Assembly: GCA_927417275.1 (NCBI GenBank)
Contig: CAKMJV010000031.1
Coordinates: 30,947-94,946, forward strand
Length of the DNA: 64,000 nucleotides
Origin: an uncultured Clostridia bacterium
GTDB taxonomy: Bacteria; Bacillota; Clostridia; Peptostreptococcales; Acidaminobacteraceae
Direction of reading: 5' to 3'
The notes under the pieces are model-generated. The model ran no database searches and had not been told where the DNA came from. It was given only the letters and a program-made list of their open reading frames with translations. Shown here piece by piece: positions 17,603-28,209 of this stretch. Every line of letters begins with the position of its first letter. The stretch's first letter is position 1. Made by a program: the position numbers and the translations under genes.

Positions 17603-18485
17603 ACCCATTTTCACATTGAAAGAAGCCTTTAAGAACTTATGGAGAAATCGTCTAATGAGTATTGCGTCTGTTTCTTCTGTTACGGCGACACTGATGATTC
17701 TCGGTATTATTTTTGCATTAATAATAAATATCAATGCCATGGCTCAATCTGCTAAAGATCAGTTTGATTCCATACAAGCGTATTTAAAAGAAGACATTAC
17801 GGCGGTTGAGATTGACGCCATTATAACGAAACTTTCTGCAGTTAATGGTGTACAAAGTGTTGCGTATGAAAGTAAAGCCGATGCACTTGTTAAAATGAAA
17901 GAATCATGGAAAGATAATGCCTATTTATTAGAAGGGCTTGAAGCCAATCCTTTACCTAGTTCAATCATCGTCTATTTAAAAGATATTTATTATGCTTCAA
18001 GTGTCTTAATAGAAATCAATGGCTTATCTGGTATTGAGGAAGTTAAATCGTATCAAGATATCGTTGAACAATTGCTTTCGATTACAGAAGCCATTAGGAA
18101 AGCAGGTATTATCGTTATATTTGTTTTGATTGCGATATCAACATTTATTATTCATAATACGATTAAACTTACCGTAAACTCACGGCAACGCGAAATTAAC
18201 ATCATGAAATATGTGGGCGCAACCAACTGGTTTATTAGGTGGCCATTTTTAGCAGAAGGTACATTACTTGGTTTGTTTGGCGCAGGTATCGCAGCGCTTT
18301 TGATTCGATTTGCATATGATGCAGTCTTTGAAATTATGCATACGGATTTTTATGTCTTGGTTTCCGCGTATGTGGTTTTACCAGAAGTTCTAATGGCTGA
18401 TATTGCCTTTTTATTTGTCGTAATCGGTGCTGGAATTGGCGCCTTAGGTAGCATATGGTCTATGCGTAAATACTTGAATGTCTAG
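17592..18485 (+). CDS. ftsX: Cell-division permease FtsX
   Basis: FtsX layout: cytoplasmic N-terminus with LKEAFKNLWRNRLMSIASVSSVTATLMILGIIFAL (first membrane helix), an extracellular loop about 55-170 that contacts the hydrolase, then three membrane helices in the C-terminal FtsX domain with the family segment LTVNSRQREINIMKYVGATNWFIRWPFLAEG. I choose ATG 17592 because AGGAG lies nine bp upstream; ATG 17586, two codons earlier, is also possible but only three bp from that site. The start is embedded in the last codons of ftsE. Confidence 0.95.
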   Translation: MTIKPIFTLKEAFKNLWRNRLMSIASVSSVTATLMILGIIFALIININAMAQSAKDQFDSIQAYLKEDITAVEIDAIITKLSAVNGVQSVAYESKADALVKMKESWKDNAYLLEGLEANPLPSSIIVYLKDIYYASSVLIEINGLSGIEEVKSYQDIVEQLLSITEAIRKAGIIVIFVLIAISTFIIHNTIKLTVNSRQREINIMKYVGATNWFIRWPFLAEGTLLGLFGAGIAALLIRFAYDAVFEIMHTDFYVLVSAYVVLPEVLMADIAFLFVVIGAGIGALGSIWSMRKYLNV

Positions 18486-18495
18486 TGGGGGGCTT

Positions 18496-19635
18496 ATGAA
18501 AAGAGAACCATTGAGACGACTTTCTGCTTTTATCTTAATCGTAATCCTAATGATAACAAGCGTATCCTTTGCTAACGATGAAATTAAAAGAAAAGAGCGT
18601 GAGTTAGAAGAACTAAATGCGAAAATTGAAGAACTAGATGCTTCCATAAGTCAAAATAAAAATATGCAAAATGAAACCAATCAAAAAATAAAAAACGTCA
18701 TGGGAAGTATTAAAGCCCTAGAGGGCGAAATAAAAACGCTAAATTCAGATATTGAAATCACAGAGGCGTCCATCGTCGAAAAAACAAGTGAGCTTGAAGC
18801 TGCAGAAATTAAAATTGGTGAAAAAACAGATTTACTAAATGACCGTTTGAGGGTAATGTATAAAACGGGGACGATTGGTTATGTAGAAGTTTTATTCGGT
18901 GCTGAAGATTTTACGGATTTACTCTCGCGTATCGATATGCTTCAGAAGGTATTGGTACACGATCAAAATCTCATCGAATTTCTGAAAGAGCAACGCGACA
19001 TAATAGAAACCAAGAAAATAGAACTGGAAACTGTAAAAGTCGAGTTGTTAGACTTGTTTACAAGCAAACTTAAAAAACAAGATGAGTTGACCGTCGCTTT
19101 AAACAATCTCGTTGCCTATCAAGGGGATTTAAGAAATGATGCGGCAGCTTTGGAAGAGATGGAACAGCAAATGCTTGAGCAAGCGGATCAAATGACAACT
19201 TTCATCAAAAATATGAAGCTTGCTGCAACATACGTAGGCGGAGAAATGATGTGGCCAGCACCAGGTTATTATTCGATCAGTTCTTACTTTGGCAATCGGT
19301 TACACCCTATTTCAAAAGAGTATAAAATGCATACGGGTATTGATATTGAAACGCCTCGAAAAACGCCATTGGTAGCAGCGCAGACAGGTACCGTAATATT
19401 TGCCAACTGGTTTGCAGGATATGGCAAAGCGATCATTATTGATCATGGCGGTGGGTATGCAACACTTTATGGCCATCTTGATGTAATAAATGTCAATGTG
19501 GGTCAAGTGGTTAAAAAAGGTGAAAATATAGCACTTTCGGGAAATACGGGATATTCAACGGGTCCTCATTTGCACTTTGAAGTTAGAATGAATGGCGATT
19601 ACGTAGATCCACTAACCTATGTCAAAGGAAATTGA
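18496..19635 (+). CDS. Secreted coiled-coil LytM/M23 murein hydrolase (PcsB/EnvC-like FtsEX partner)
   Basis: Signal peptide (1-27), long coiled coil (about 28-250) rich in heptad Glu/Lys/Leu, then a C-terminal LytM M23 domain. The zinc ligands are present: HTGID (His279, Asp283) and HLHF (His358, His360). So unlike E. coli EnvC, which only activates amidases, this protein is likely an active endopeptidase, as in the CwlO and PcsB systems; that comparison is inference. ATG 18496 follows GGGGGG (18484-18489). It starts 10 bp after ftsX and overlaps the spacing before the protease gene. Confidence 0.92.
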   Translation: MKREPLRRLSAFILIVILMITSVSFANDEIKRKERELEELNAKIEELDASISQNKNMQNETNQKIKNVMGSIKALEGEIKTLNSDIEITEASIVEKTSELEAAEIKIGEKTDLLNDRLRVMYKTGTIGYVEVLFGAEDFTDLLSRIDMLQKVLVHDQNLIEFLKEQRDIIETKKIELETVKVELLDLFTSKLKKQDELTVALNNLVAYQGDLRNDAAALEEMEQQMLEQADQMTTFIKNMKLAATYVGGEMMWPAPGYYSISSYFGNRLHPISKEYKMHTGIDIETPRKTPLVAAQTGTVIFANWFAGYGKAIIIDHGGGYATLYGHLDVINVNVGQVVKKGENIALSGNTGYSTGPHLHFEVRMNGDYVDPLTYVKGN

Positions 19636-19643
19636 GGGAAAAG

Positions 19644-20861
19644 ATGAAGAAAATTAACGTACTTTTATTAAGTGTTTTTTTAATATTGATAAGTATATCT
19701 GCAACATTTTTTGTGACCACAAATCTTCAAGTTGAAACGGGTGATAAAGTGGTGGTGAGTAAAGAAGTTATTACCACTTATGAGTCAACCATAGAGAAAT
19801 ATAGAGAAATTGAAGACTTGAAAAATTATATTATGAAGAATTACTATTTGGATGTTACGGAAGAAGAACTCATTGAAGGCATGAAAAAAGGTGTTTTCGA
19901 TGTCCTAGAGGATCCATATTCCGTTTTTATGAACGCTCAGGAGTTTGAAGATTACATGCAATCCTCTTCAGGTGAGTATCCAGGCATCGGCATCTATTTA
20001 GCACCTAATGATGATAATGAAATTGAAATAGTCGCACCGATTGAAGACACACCTGCGGATCGCGCAGGACTTATCGCAAAAGATTTAATCATAGGCGTAA
20101 ATGGCGAAGTGGTAAATGCAAGTGTTATGGATGATGCCATTTCAAAAATTAAAGGTGAACCTGGAACACCAGTGACCCTTACCATATTTAGACCTTCGAA
20201 AAAAGAGCGATTTGATGTGGAAATCGTGCGTGAATGGATTGATGTAAAAGTTGTTAAATCGCGTATGTTAGAAGATAAATTAGGCTACTTGCGCTTGTCC
20301 ATGTTTGATGAGAAGACCGCTTCTGAATTCAAAATGCACATGGATGATCTTATAAAACAAGGTGCCGAAGGTGTTGTCATCGATTTAAGACAAAATCCCG
20401 GTGGTTATTTGGATCAATGTATTGAAATAGCAGATCTCTTACTGGGTAAAGAACTGATCGTCTACACAGAAAGCAGAAGTGGTGACGATGAAAAGTTCTA
20501 CTCCGATGCTTCGATGTATGATGTTGAGTTGGTTGTTCTGATCGATGGCGGATCCGCAAGTGCTTCGGAAATTCTTACAGGTGCGTTAAAAGATCATGGA
20601 CGCGCAACAATCATAGGCACGACGACATTTGGAAAAGGCGTGGTGCAAATCGTAAGACCGTATAACGAATCCACAGGTTTCAAATTAACGACTTCTCAGT
20701 ATTTTACACCAAGTGGTGAGAATATTCACGGCGTGGGTATAAACCCTGATATTGAAGAAGTATTAAGCGAAACCTATTATGAAATAGAAGAGCCAACAGA
20801 CTTAGATGACAATCAACTTCAGAAAGCGATTGAGACACTTAAATCAAATATGAACGATTAA
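19644..20861 (+). CDS. C-terminal processing protease (S41, CtpA/CtpB-like)
   Basis: Membrane-anchored serine protease: N-terminal membrane helix (about 5-25), a PDZ domain (about 100-185) with YPGIGIYL and ADRAGLIAKDLI, and an S41 catalytic domain. The nucleophile Ser lies in DGGSASASEI and the catalytic Lys in TTTFGKGVVQ, about 25 residues apart as expected. Such enzymes trim secreted proteins at their C-termini and often control wall hydrolases; beside a LytM hydrolase this is a plausible pairing. I start at ATG 19644, with GAGGG well spaced; a TTG at 19632 overlaps the previous stop. Confidence 0.94.
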   Translation: MKKINVLLLSVFLILISISATFFVTTNLQVETGDKVVVSKEVITTYESTIEKYREIEDLKNYIMKNYYLDVTEEELIEGMKKGVFDVLEDPYSVFMNAQEFEDYMQSSSGEYPGIGIYLAPNDDNEIEIVAPIEDTPADRAGLIAKDLIIGVNGEVVNASVMDDAISKIKGEPGTPVTLTIFRPSKKERFDVEIVREWIDVKVVKSRMLEDKLGYLRLSMFDEKTASEFKMHMDDLIKQGAEGVVIDLRQNPGGYLDQCIEIADLLLGKELIVYTESRSGDDEKFYSDASMYDVELVVLIDGGSASASEILTGALKDHGRATIIGTTTFGKGVVQIVRPYNESTGFKLTTSQYFTPSGENIHGVGINPDIEEVLSETYYEIEEPTDLDDNQLQKAIETLKSNMND

Positions 20862-20904
20862 TTACATGATGTCATGTTCTTAAATATGCGCCTGGAGGTG
20901 CCAA

Positions 20905-21099
20905 ATGGACCGATCATTTTATGAAAAAGAAATACAAGCACTTAAACAACTCATACATCGTGTTAATAATGACACTGAAAAAGTTGAGGGTTCGAATCAA
21001 CCTCAGATGAAACAGACAGATACGTTGTGGGTTATGTTATTTTTGTTCTTTATGATTTTTGGTCTGGTTGGGATTTTGACATGGTGGTTGCTAAAGTAA
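20905..21099 (+). CDS. Small single-pass membrane protein
   Basis: A 64-residue protein with an acidic/basic N-terminal half (SFYEKEIQALKQLIHRVNN) that may form a short amphipathic helix, a linker, and one C-terminal membrane helix (about 42-62, WVMLFLFFMIFGLVGILTWWLL). ATG 20905 follows TGGAGG. It ends the ftsEX operon, ahead of a strong terminator. I recognise no family. A coding stretch near 20990 resembles a tRNA T-arm but no tRNA is present. Confidence 0.65.
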   Translation: MDRSFYEKEIQALKQLIHRVNNDTEKVEGSNQPQMKQTDTLWVMLFLFFMIFGLVGILTWWLLK

Positions 21100-21113
21100 A
21101 TGATAGATGGTGG

Positions 21114-21147
21114 AGCAGATTAAAGAGACTTCTTTAATCTGCTTTTA
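21114..21147 (+). terminator. Rho-independent terminator of the ftsEX operon
   Basis: Perfect 13-bp stem AGCAGATTAAAGA / TCTTTAATCTGCT with loop GACT, followed by TTTT. Confidence 0.85.
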
Positions 21148-21164
21148 AATTTCTAAAGATGTAT

Positions 21165-21193
21165 TTGACGTAGATTTGTGAAAAGGATATAAT
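21165..21193 (+). promoter_or_regulatory. Sigma-A promoter of uvrBAC
   Basis: TTGACG (21165-21170), exactly 17 bp, TATAAT (21188-21193). About 30 bp before uvrB; transcription would start near 21200, inside the LexA-like box. Confidence 0.8.
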
Positions 21194-21200
21194 GAAAATA

Positions 21201-21214
21201 CGAACAAACGTTTG
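21201..21214 (+). promoter_or_regulatory. LexA/DinR (SOS) box of uvrBAC
   Basis: CGAACAAACGTTTG matches the Bacillota LexA consensus CGAACRNRYGTTYC in all fixed positions except the last base. It sits just after the -10 and touches the uvrB ribosome site, where a bound repressor would block transcription. This predicts SOS induction of the operon. Confidence 0.75.
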
Positions 21215-21223
21215 GAGGAAAAC

Positions 21224-23209
21224 ATGAGTCGATTTGTAGTTAAATCAGAATTTAAGCCTACCGGAGATCAGCCGCATGCGATTAAAGAGATTGTAAGCGA
21301 CTTAAACAGTGGCGTTGAGCATAATGTTTTGCTTGGCGTAACGGGTTCAGGTAAAACATTTACGGTTGCAAACATTATAGAAGAAGTACAGAGACCCACA
21401 TTAATCATCGCGCATAATAAGACACTCGCAGCGCAACTGGCGTCGGAGTTTAAGGCTTTTTTTCCAGACAATGCGGTAGAGTTTTTTGTCTCTTATTACG
21501 ACTACTATCAACCAGAAGCTTATGTTGCGCATTCAGATACTTACATTGAAAAGGATTCCTCTATAAATGAAGAAATAGATAAACTCAGACACTCGGCAAC
21601 TTCTGCTCTTTTTGAACGACGCGATGTCATCATCGTCGCATCGGTATCTTGTATTTATGGTTTGGGCAATCCGATCGATTATTCGAGTATGACATTATCC
21701 ATTCGACCCGGATTGGCATGGTCAAGAGAAGACATCATAAAAAGACTTGTGGACATTCAATATCAAAGAAATGACATCAATTTTACGCGAAACACATTTA
21801 GGGTGCGTGGCGACATTATCGAAGTTATGCCTGCCTATGAATTTGAGCGCGCCTATCGAATCGAACTCTTTGGTGATGAGATCGATAGAATTGGTGAGAT
21901 TAATGCTTTAACTGGCGAGATTATCGCATATCGCAACCATTTGACGATTTATCCTGCTTCACATTATGTTACCCCTAAAGATAAGTTAGAAGAGGCAATC
22001 ATAAAGATAGAAGCGGAACTTGAGGAACGCGTTAAATGGTTTAAAGAAAATAATCAATTAATTGAAGCGCAACGTATTGAGCAGCGGACGCGTTATGATG
22101 TGGAGATGCTACGAGAAGTTGGCTTTTGTCAAGGCATAGAAAATTATTCTGGTATTTTATCTGGACGGCCACGTGGTAGTCGGCCCTATACGTTGATCGA
22201 TTATTTTCCAGATGATTTTCTTTTGGTCATTGATGAGTCACATGTGAGTATCCCACAAATTCGAGCGATGTTTGGCGGCGACCGAACGCGAAAGCAATCT
22301 CTGGTGGACTATGGTTTTAGACTCCCCTCAGCGATGGACAATAGACCTTTAAATTTTGACGAGTTTGAACAACTTATTCCACAGACACTTTATGTAAGTG
22401 CAACACCAGGTCCCTATGAATTAGAGCATTGCAACCGTACAATTGAACAAATCATACGCCCAACGGGACTTGTTGACCCGGAAATTGAGGTGCGTCCTAT
22501 CAAAGGACAAATAGACAATTTGTTTGGTGAGATCACAAAGCGTATCGTTATAAACGAACGTGTATTGGTAACGACATTAACAAAAAAAATGGCAGAGGAT
22601 TTAACGGACTACTTTAAAAAAATGGATTTAAAAGTAAGGTATATGCATTCTGATATAAAAACGCTAGAACGCATGGAAATCATTAGAGATTTTAGAAAAG
22701 GCGTATTCGACGTATTGGTGGGTATTAACTTGCTTAGAGAAGGACTCGATCTTCCAGAGGTTTCTCTTGTTGCTATTCTTGACGCCGATAAAGAAGGCTT
22801 TTTACGATCTCAAACATCTTTGGTGCAGACCATAGGACGTGCGGCTCGAAATATAAATGGACGCGTTATCATGTATGCAGATAAAATAACAGATTCTATG
22901 AAATATGCCATAGATGAAACAAATCGGCGTCGTGCGATTCAACAAACGTATAATGAGGACCATAACATAACACCGATGGGTATTAAAAAGAACATTCACG
23001 AAATCATAGAGGCTACCATAGCCGCTGAAACAGTGGACGCTTATCAAGTGGATCGCATTAAGCAAATGAATAAGAAAGAGCTTGCTGAATACATCGTACA
23101 ACTTGAAGAAGAAATGTATGCAGCTTCTAGAACCTTACAGTTTGAACGTGCTGCAGAATTACGTGACATGATTGTCGAATTAAAGACGCTAAAAGTGAAA
23201 AACAAATAG
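21224..23209 (+). CDS. uvrB: Excinuclease ABC subunit B
   Basis: UvrB is the helicase-like damage-verifying subunit of nucleotide excision repair. Motifs: Walker [13 protein letters not shown], the beta-hairpin with [14 protein letters not shown]-like box [11 protein letters not shown], motif [11 protein letters not shown] and the C-terminal UVR domain ([21 protein letters not shown]) that contacts UvrC. 661 residues is normal. The start ATG 21224 follows TTGGAGG; the TTG at 21212 is part of that ribosome site. Followed by uvrA and uvrC in one operon under a LexA-like box. Confidence 0.97.
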   Translation: MSRFVVKSEFKPTGDQPHAIKEIVSDLNSGVEHNVLLGVTGSGKTFTVANIIEEVQRPTLIIAHNKTLAAQLASEFKAFFPDNAVEFFVSYYDYYQPEAYVAHSDTYIEKDSSINEEIDKLRHSATSALFERRDVIIVASVSCIYGLGNPIDYSSMTLSIRPGLAWSREDIIKRLVDIQYQRNDINFTRNTFRVRGDIIEVMPAYEFERAYRIELFGDEIDRIGEINALTGEIIAYRNHLTIYPASHYVTPKDKLEEAIIKIEAELEERVKWFKENNQLIEAQRIEQRTRYDVEMLREVGFCQGIENYSGILSGRPRGSRPYTLIDYFPDDFLLVIDESHVSIPQIRAMFGGDRTRKQSLVDYGFRLPSAMDNRPLNFDEFEQLIPQTLYVSATPGPYELEHCNRTIEQIIRPTGLVDPEIEVRPIKGQIDNLFGEITKRIVINERVLVTTLTKKMAEDLTDYFKKMDLKVRYMHSDIKTLERMEIIRDFRKGVFDVLVGINLLREGLDLPEVSLVAILDADKEGFLRSQTSLVQTIGRAARNINGRVIMYADKITDSMKYAIDETNRRRAIQQTYNEDHNITPMGIKKNIHEIIEATIAAETVDAYQVDRIKQMNKKELAEYIVQLEEEMYAASRTLQFERAAELRDMIVELKTLKVKNK

Positions 23210-23237
23210 ACCAGTTGTTAATGATGAGGATAAATAT

Positions 23238-26072
23238 ATGAGTAAAAATACCATTTTTGTTAAAGGTGCAAAAGAACATAATTTGAAAAACATAGATGTG
23301 CGGATCCCTCGAGATCAGTTTGTAGTTATCACAGGACTTAGTGGATCTGGTAAATCTTCGTTGGCTTTTGACACGATATATGCAGAGGGGCAACGAAGAT
23401 ATGTCGAGAGTTTATCCTCTTATGCACGACAATTTCTTGGTCAAATGGAAAAGCCTGATGTTGAATATATAGAAGGACTTTCGCCTGCAATATCTATTGA
23501 TCAAAAGACAACCAGTAGAAATCCGAGATCAACGGTAGGTACTGTAACTGAAATTTATGACTACTTAAGGCTGCTTTATGCACGTGTGGGTATTCCACAC
23601 TGTCCTGTTTGTCATGTGGTTATTCTTCCGCAAACGGTTGATCAAATCGTAGACAAAGTTTTACAGCTAAATGAAGGCGCGCGTATTCAAGTATTAGCAC
23701 CGATGGTTACTGGCAAAAAAGGCCAACACGTTAAAATGCTTGAAGCATTGAAAAAAGAGGGGTATATTCGCGCGCGTATAAATGGCGAGGCCGTCGACTT
23801 AAGCGAAGAGATTTTATTAGATAAAAACAAGAAAAACACCATAGAAGTGGTAGTGGATCGATTGGTAATTAAAGAAGGCATACAGCAGCGACTAACTGAT
23901 TCATTAGAATCTGCTTTGCGTTTGTCAGAAGGTATCATCATCATCAACATCATCGACGGTGAAGATATGACCTTTAACACACATTTTTCTTGTTCAGAGC
24001 ATGGGCAAGGCATCAGTGAAATGGAACCGCGTATGTTTTCATTTAATGCCCCATATGGCGCATGTCCTACATGTAATGGATTAGGATTTACGAAGAAAGT
24101 CGATCCTGAGCTCCTGGTACCAGATACCAAATTATCCGTGGCCGATGGCGCACTACTCCCCATAGCAAATAGCGCGGAGGGTACTTTTTATGTAAATATG
24201 ATTCATGCGCTTATAGAAGAATCAGGTGAGTCGATTGAATCCCCTTTTAGAGAATTGTCTCCTGCTTTAAAACACAGTATCTTTTATGGCACGGGCGATC
24301 GAAAAGTGAAATTTAAGTACGACAGCAAATATGTAGGCAATACAGAATTTAATCGTCCTTTTGAAGGACTTGTTAATAATTATGAAAGGCGTTATGCGGC
24401 TACGAATTCGGAGTATATCCGTTCTAAAATTGATGACTTTATGAGCATGATTGAATGTCAGTCCTGCCACGGTAGACGCTTAAAAGACGAAGTGCTTGCT
24501 GTTACCGTGGGCGGAAAAAGCATTCATGAAGTTACGTGTTTGTCTGTAAAAGATGCCATAGACTTCTTTTTAGCGCTACAACTAGATCTGACCAATACCC
24601 AAATTGCAGAGCAGATTTTAAAAGAGATTAACGCGCGTTTAATGTTTTTGAAAAATGTTGGGCTTGAGTATTTGTCGCTTTCTCGTGCTGCGGGATCTTT
24701 ATCGGGCGGAGAATCCCAGCGGATTCGATTAGCGACTCAAATTGGCTCTGGACTTGTAGGTGTACTATATATTTTAGATGAGCCAAGTATCGGTTTGCAC
24801 CAAAAGGATAACCAAAAATTAATAAAAACATTAAGAGGACTAACGGATTTAGGCAATACGCTTCTGGTGGTTGAACACGATGATGAAACCATTATGGAGG
24901 CAGATTTTATTTTGGATTTAGGACCAGGAGCAGGTGAGCATGGTGGCTATATTATCGCTCAAGGGACAGTTGATGATATATTAGCCAGTGAGGCATCCAT
25001 AACGGGTCAATATCTTTCTGGACGTAAGCAAATTCCTATTCCAACTGTGAGACGAAAGCCCTTGCTTGAAAAAATCTCCATCATAAAGGCAACAGAGAAT
25101 AATCTGAAAGGCATTAGTGTGGATATTCCTTTAGGGGTATTATGCGCCATAACAGGGGTATCTGGTTCGGGTAAGAGCACGCTGATCAACGAAATCCTAT
25201 ACAAGTCATGTGCGATTAAAATTAACAAGAGTCGTTTTAAAGCAGGTAAGCATGAGGATATCTTGGGATTGGAGCACATCGATAAAATCATAGAAATTGA
25301 TCAATCGCCCATCGGTCGAACGCCGCGTTCAAATCCAGCAACTTATACGGGCGTATTCGATCATATAAGAGATATTTTTGCGATTGTCCCAGAAGCTAAA
25401 ATGAGAGGGTATCAAAAGGGACGATTTAGTTTTAACGTATCGGGTGGTCGTTGTGAGCATTGCAAAGGCGATGGCATCATAAAAATAGAAATGCACTTTT
25501 TACCTGATGTCTATGTTCAATGTGACGTGTGTAAAGGCAAGCGTTATAATCGTGAAACCCTTGAAGTAAAATATAAAGGAAAGAACATCGCTGATGTACT
25601 TAACATGACGGTGGAAGAAAGTTTAGAATTCTTTACGAATATCCCCAAAATACATCGGAAATTAAAAACGCTCCATGACGTGGGCTTGGATTATATACGG
25701 TTGGGACAACCCTCAACACAATTATCAGGTGGAGAAGCACAACGGATTAAACTGGCAACAGAACTCAGCAAAATCAGCACGGGTAAAACGCTTTATATAT
25801 TAGACGAACCAACCACGGGGCTTCATACGGCAGATGTTCACAATCTCATTCACGTCATACAAAAATTAGTGGATGCTGGAAACACCGCAGTCGTTATTGA
25901 GCATAATTTAGATGTGATTAAGTCAGCAGATTATATCATCGACTTAGGTCCAGATGGTGGTGATAACGGCGGCCTTATAATCGCAGAAGGCACACCTGAA
26001 ATGGTTGCTAAAGTCAAAGGTTCATACACAGGACAATTTTTAGACAAGATGTTATCAAAAGCATCTCAATAG
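23238..26072 (+). CDS. uvrA: Excinuclease ABC subunit A
   Basis: UvrA scans DNA for lesions as a dimer and loads UvrB. Two ABC modules: first Walker [10 protein letters not shown] near residue 30 and [19 protein letters not shown], second Walker [10 protein letters not shown] and [15 protein letters not shown] with [12 protein letters not shown]. Zinc-finger cysteines are seen in [24 protein letters not shown] and [10 protein letters not shown]. 944 residues is normal. ATG 23238 follows an AGGA-type site. It is 28 bp after uvrB and 9 bp before uvrC. Confidence 0.97.
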   Translation: MSKNTIFVKGAKEHNLKNIDVRIPRDQFVVITGLSGSGKSSLAFDTIYAEGQRRYVESLSSYARQFLGQMEKPDVEYIEGLSPAISIDQKTTSRNPRSTVGTVTEIYDYLRLLYARVGIPHCPVCHVVILPQTVDQIVDKVLQLNEGARIQVLAPMVTGKKGQHVKMLEALKKEGYIRARINGEAVDLSEEILLDKNKKNTIEVVVDRLVIKEGIQQRLTDSLESALRLSEGIIIINIIDGEDMTFNTHFSCSEHGQGISEMEPRMFSFNAPYGACPTCNGLGFTKKVDPELLVPDTKLSVADGALLPIANSAEGTFYVNMIHALIEESGESIESPFRELSPALKHSIFYGTGDRKVKFKYDSKYVGNTEFNRPFEGLVNNYERRYAATNSEYIRSKIDDFMSMIECQSCHGRRLKDEVLAVTVGGKSIHEVTCLSVKDAIDFFLALQLDLTNTQIAEQILKEINARLMFLKNVGLEYLSLSRAAGSLSGGESQRIRLATQIGSGLVGVLYILDEPSIGLHQKDNQKLIKTLRGLTDLGNTLLVVEHDDETIMEADFILDLGPGAGEHGGYIIAQGTVDDILASEASITGQYLSGRKQIPIPTVRRKPLLEKISIIKATENNLKGISVDIPLGVLCAITGVSGSGKSTLINEILYKSCAIKINKSRFKAGKHEDILGLEHIDKIIEIDQSPIGRTPRSNPATYTGVFDHIRDIFAIVPEAKMRGYQKGRFSFNVSGGRCEHCKGDGIIKIEMHFLPDVYVQCDVCKGKRYNRETLEVKYKGKNIADVLNMTVEESLEFFTNIPKIHRKLKTLHDVGLDYIRLGQPSTQLSGGEAQRIKLATELSKISTGKTLYILDEPTTGLHTADVHNLIHVIQKLVDAGNTAVVIEHNLDVIKSADYIIDLGPDGGDNGGLIIAEGTPEMVAKVKGSYTGQFLDKMLSKASQ

Positions 26073-26081
26073 GATTAAAAG

Positions 26082-27965
26082 ATGGCGCAAAATGAGTTTC
26101 AAGTGAAAGAACATATTAAAGAGCAGTTGAGGACATTGCCTCAACTGCCCGGTATTTATATTATGAAGGATGTAAATGGTGAGATCATCTATGTTGGAAA
26201 GTCTAAAAACTTGAAAAATAGAGTGAGCTCTTATTTTCGTGGATTTAACTCACATATGTTAAAGGTGCAGACCATGGTGATCAACATCCACGAATTTGAA
26301 TACATCATAACTGACAATGAAATGGAAGCGCTGATATTAGAATCGAACCTAATAAAAAAGAACATGCCGAGATTTAACATCTTATTGAAAGATGACAAAA
26401 TGTACCCTTATATCGTCGTGACCATCAACGAGAATTTCCCGAGGGTTTTTATGACGCGACAGATTCCAAAGGGCAATCATAAGATATTTGGTCCATATAC
26501 TGGCGCTGAACAGGTAAAAATAACTTTAGAAGTTTTACAAACACTGTTTCCGATTAGAGAATGTAGTAAAAAAATAACGGACAAGATTGATCGGCCTTGT
26601 TTGAATTATCACATTGGAAGATGTGCTGGTGCTTGTAATCATATGATTACTGAGGCCAAATACGGTGCGTACATTCAAAGTATTATTCGATTTCTCAACG
26701 GCGATAAAGAGTGGCTTATTAAAGAAATTCAAGAAAAAATGTTGCATGCTGCTGAAATGATGGATTATGAAAAGGCAGCGACCTATCGTGATCAAATAGA
26801 AGCGCTAAGAGCATTAAATGTCAAACAAAAAGCGCTTCAAGTAAATGGAAAGAATCAAGATTTTATTGCGACATATAGTTTTGAAGCAAGAACATGTGTC
26901 ATGTTGTTTCAAGTGAGAGAAGGGCGTATTGAGGGCAGAGAATCTTATAATATAACGGGTAGTGTTGGCGCTGATTTCGGTGAAATACTCAGTGCGTTTA
27001 TTATGCAATATTACGCAGGGTACACGGAAATTCCATCTGAAATATATCTTTCTCACGAGATTGAAAACATGCTGCTGTATGCAGACTGGTTGAGTAAACT
27101 CAGTGGCCACAAAATCTCGCTTTCCGTGCCTCAGCGTGGTGAAAAGAAGAAAACCATAGATTTGGTTGAGAAAAATGCTAAAGAATATGTTTTGAAGTTT
27201 CAAGAACGCATAGATAAGGAAGTGGCTTTTAGATCACAAGCGGATCATGAACTGATGACGCTCTTGGGATTGCCAGAAAATCTACAAATAAATAGAATTG
27301 AAGCCTTTGATATTTCAAACACATCAGGTGTCTATTCGGTGGGCAGTATGGTTGTTTTCGAACAAGGGAAAAAGAAACGCAGCGATTATCGTCGTTATCG
27401 GGTAAAAACCATTGAAGGTGCCAATGATTATGGTTCCATGCAAGAAGTTATCTATAGAAGATATAAACGGGGCATCGAAGAGGCAGAACTCGCAAAATCA
27501 TCCGGTGTTCAAACGGGATTGTATCGTGCTTTTCCAGATCTAATACTTATAGATGGTGGTAAGGGGCATGTCAACGCGGTACTTGAAATTATGCAGGCAT
27601 TAAAACTATATATTCCCGTTGCAGGCATGGTTAAAGACGATTTTCACAAAACGGAAGATTTGTTGTTTAACGGCGAGCGATTGGGTTTGAAAACTTGTAA
27701 AAATGCATTTAAAATGGTTTATGAAATACAAGAGGAAGTGCATCGTTTTGCAATTGAGTATCACAAATCCTTGCGTTCGAGAGAAATGGTTCAATCGCAA
27801 TTGGATGAAATTGAAGGTGTGGGTGAAAAAAGACGCATTGCCTTGCTTAAGCACTTTAAAAACATCGAAGCCATTAAAGCAGCTTCTATTGAAATGTTGA
27901 TGGAAGTTCAAGGCATAAATTTAAAAGTTGCAGAAGCGATTTATCAATTTTTTAGGACCTCATAA
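26082..27965 (+). CDS. uvrC: Excinuclease ABC subunit C
   Basis: UvrC makes both incisions around the lesion. The N-terminal GIY-YIG nuclease domain (PGIYIMKDVNGEIIYVGKSKNLKNRVSSYF) performs the 3' cut. A cysteine cluster CLNYHIGRCAGACN and a UVR helix pair (ATYRDQIEAL) that binds UvrB follow. The RNase H-like domain for the 5' cut (IEAFDISNTSG..VGSMVVF, DLILIDGGKGH) and tandem helix-hairpin-helix motifs at the C-terminus (IEGVGEKRR, VQGINLKVAEAI) complete it. 627 residues is standard. The stop codon lies within the terminator stem. Confidence 0.97.
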   Translation: MAQNEFQVKEHIKEQLRTLPQLPGIYIMKDVNGEIIYVGKSKNLKNRVSSYFRGFNSHMLKVQTMVINIHEFEYIITDNEMEALILESNLIKKNMPRFNILLKDDKMYPYIVVTINENFPRVFMTRQIPKGNHKIFGPYTGAEQVKITLEVLQTLFPIRECSKKITDKIDRPCLNYHIGRCAGACNHMITEAKYGAYIQSIIRFLNGDKEWLIKEIQEKMLHAAEMMDYEKAATYRDQIEALRALNVKQKALQVNGKNQDFIATYSFEARTCVMLFQVREGRIEGRESYNITGSVGADFGEILSAFIMQYYAGYTEIPSEIYLSHEIENMLLYADWLSKLSGHKISLSVPQRGEKKKTIDLVEKNAKEYVLKFQERIDKEVAFRSQADHELMTLLGLPENLQINRIEAFDISNTSGVYSVGSMVVFEQGKKKRSDYRRYRVKTIEGANDYGSMQEVIYRRYKRGIEEAELAKSSGVQTGLYRAFPDLILIDGGKGHVNAVLEIMQALKLYIPVAGMVKDDFHKTEDLLFNGERLGLKTCKNAFKMVYEIQEEVHRFAIEYHKSLRSREMVQSQLDEIEGVGEKRRIALLKHFKNIEAIKAASIEMLMEVQGINLKVAEAIYQFFRTS

Positions 27966-27996
27966 ATGAAAATTTTATGAGGTTATTTATTTTTAT
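27957..27996 (+). terminator. Rho-independent terminator of uvrBAC
   Basis: Stem ACCTCATAAA / TTTATGAGGT, which includes the uvrC stop codon, followed by a T-rich tract broken by A. Moderately strong. Confidence 0.65.
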
Positions 27997-28079
27997 GTTA
28001 AGGATTCGTATAATCCTGTTTATTACAAAAAAAACTCAACTGATAGAAAAGTTTAGGTGTGTACTTTGTTAACAATATG

Positions 28080-28088
28080 TGTTATAAT
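28080..28088 (+). promoter_or_regulatory. Extended -10 promoter of the hydrogenase operon
   Basis: TGTTATAAT: TG at 28080-28081 and TATAAT at 28083-28088. The -35 region is poor, as is usual with extended -10 elements. A 10-bp palindrome TTGTTAACAA (28066-28075) occupies the spacer. Transcription would start near 28095, giving a leader of about 115 nt. Confidence 0.6.
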
Positions 28089-28100
28089 TTTTCTGGTAGT

Positions 28101-28118
28101 GGGTTAAGGAATTAACAA
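28101..28118 (+). promoter_or_regulatory. Rex operator candidate of the hydrogenase operon
   Basis: GGGTTAAGGAATTAACAA matches the Rex consensus TTGTTAANNNNTTAACAA at 12 of 14 fixed positions, missing only the first two. It lies about 12 bp after the -10, a position where a repressor blocks transcription. Rex senses NADH/NAD+ and controls hydrogenase and fermentation genes in several Clostridia and Thermotoga relatives. Confidence 0.65.
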
Positions 28119-28209
28119 ACTGCTTTAAACCTAGTAAAACACTAGGGATTGGACAGTTTTTTCAGCCCATAAGCTGGTCATCTAGCAATGTATAAGGAGG
28201 AACTTTTTA

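Noticed and set aside
20985..21005. GGTTCGAATC with flanking stem, like a tRNA T-arm
   Set aside because: No acceptor, D or anticodon arms around it; it is within a small protein gene.
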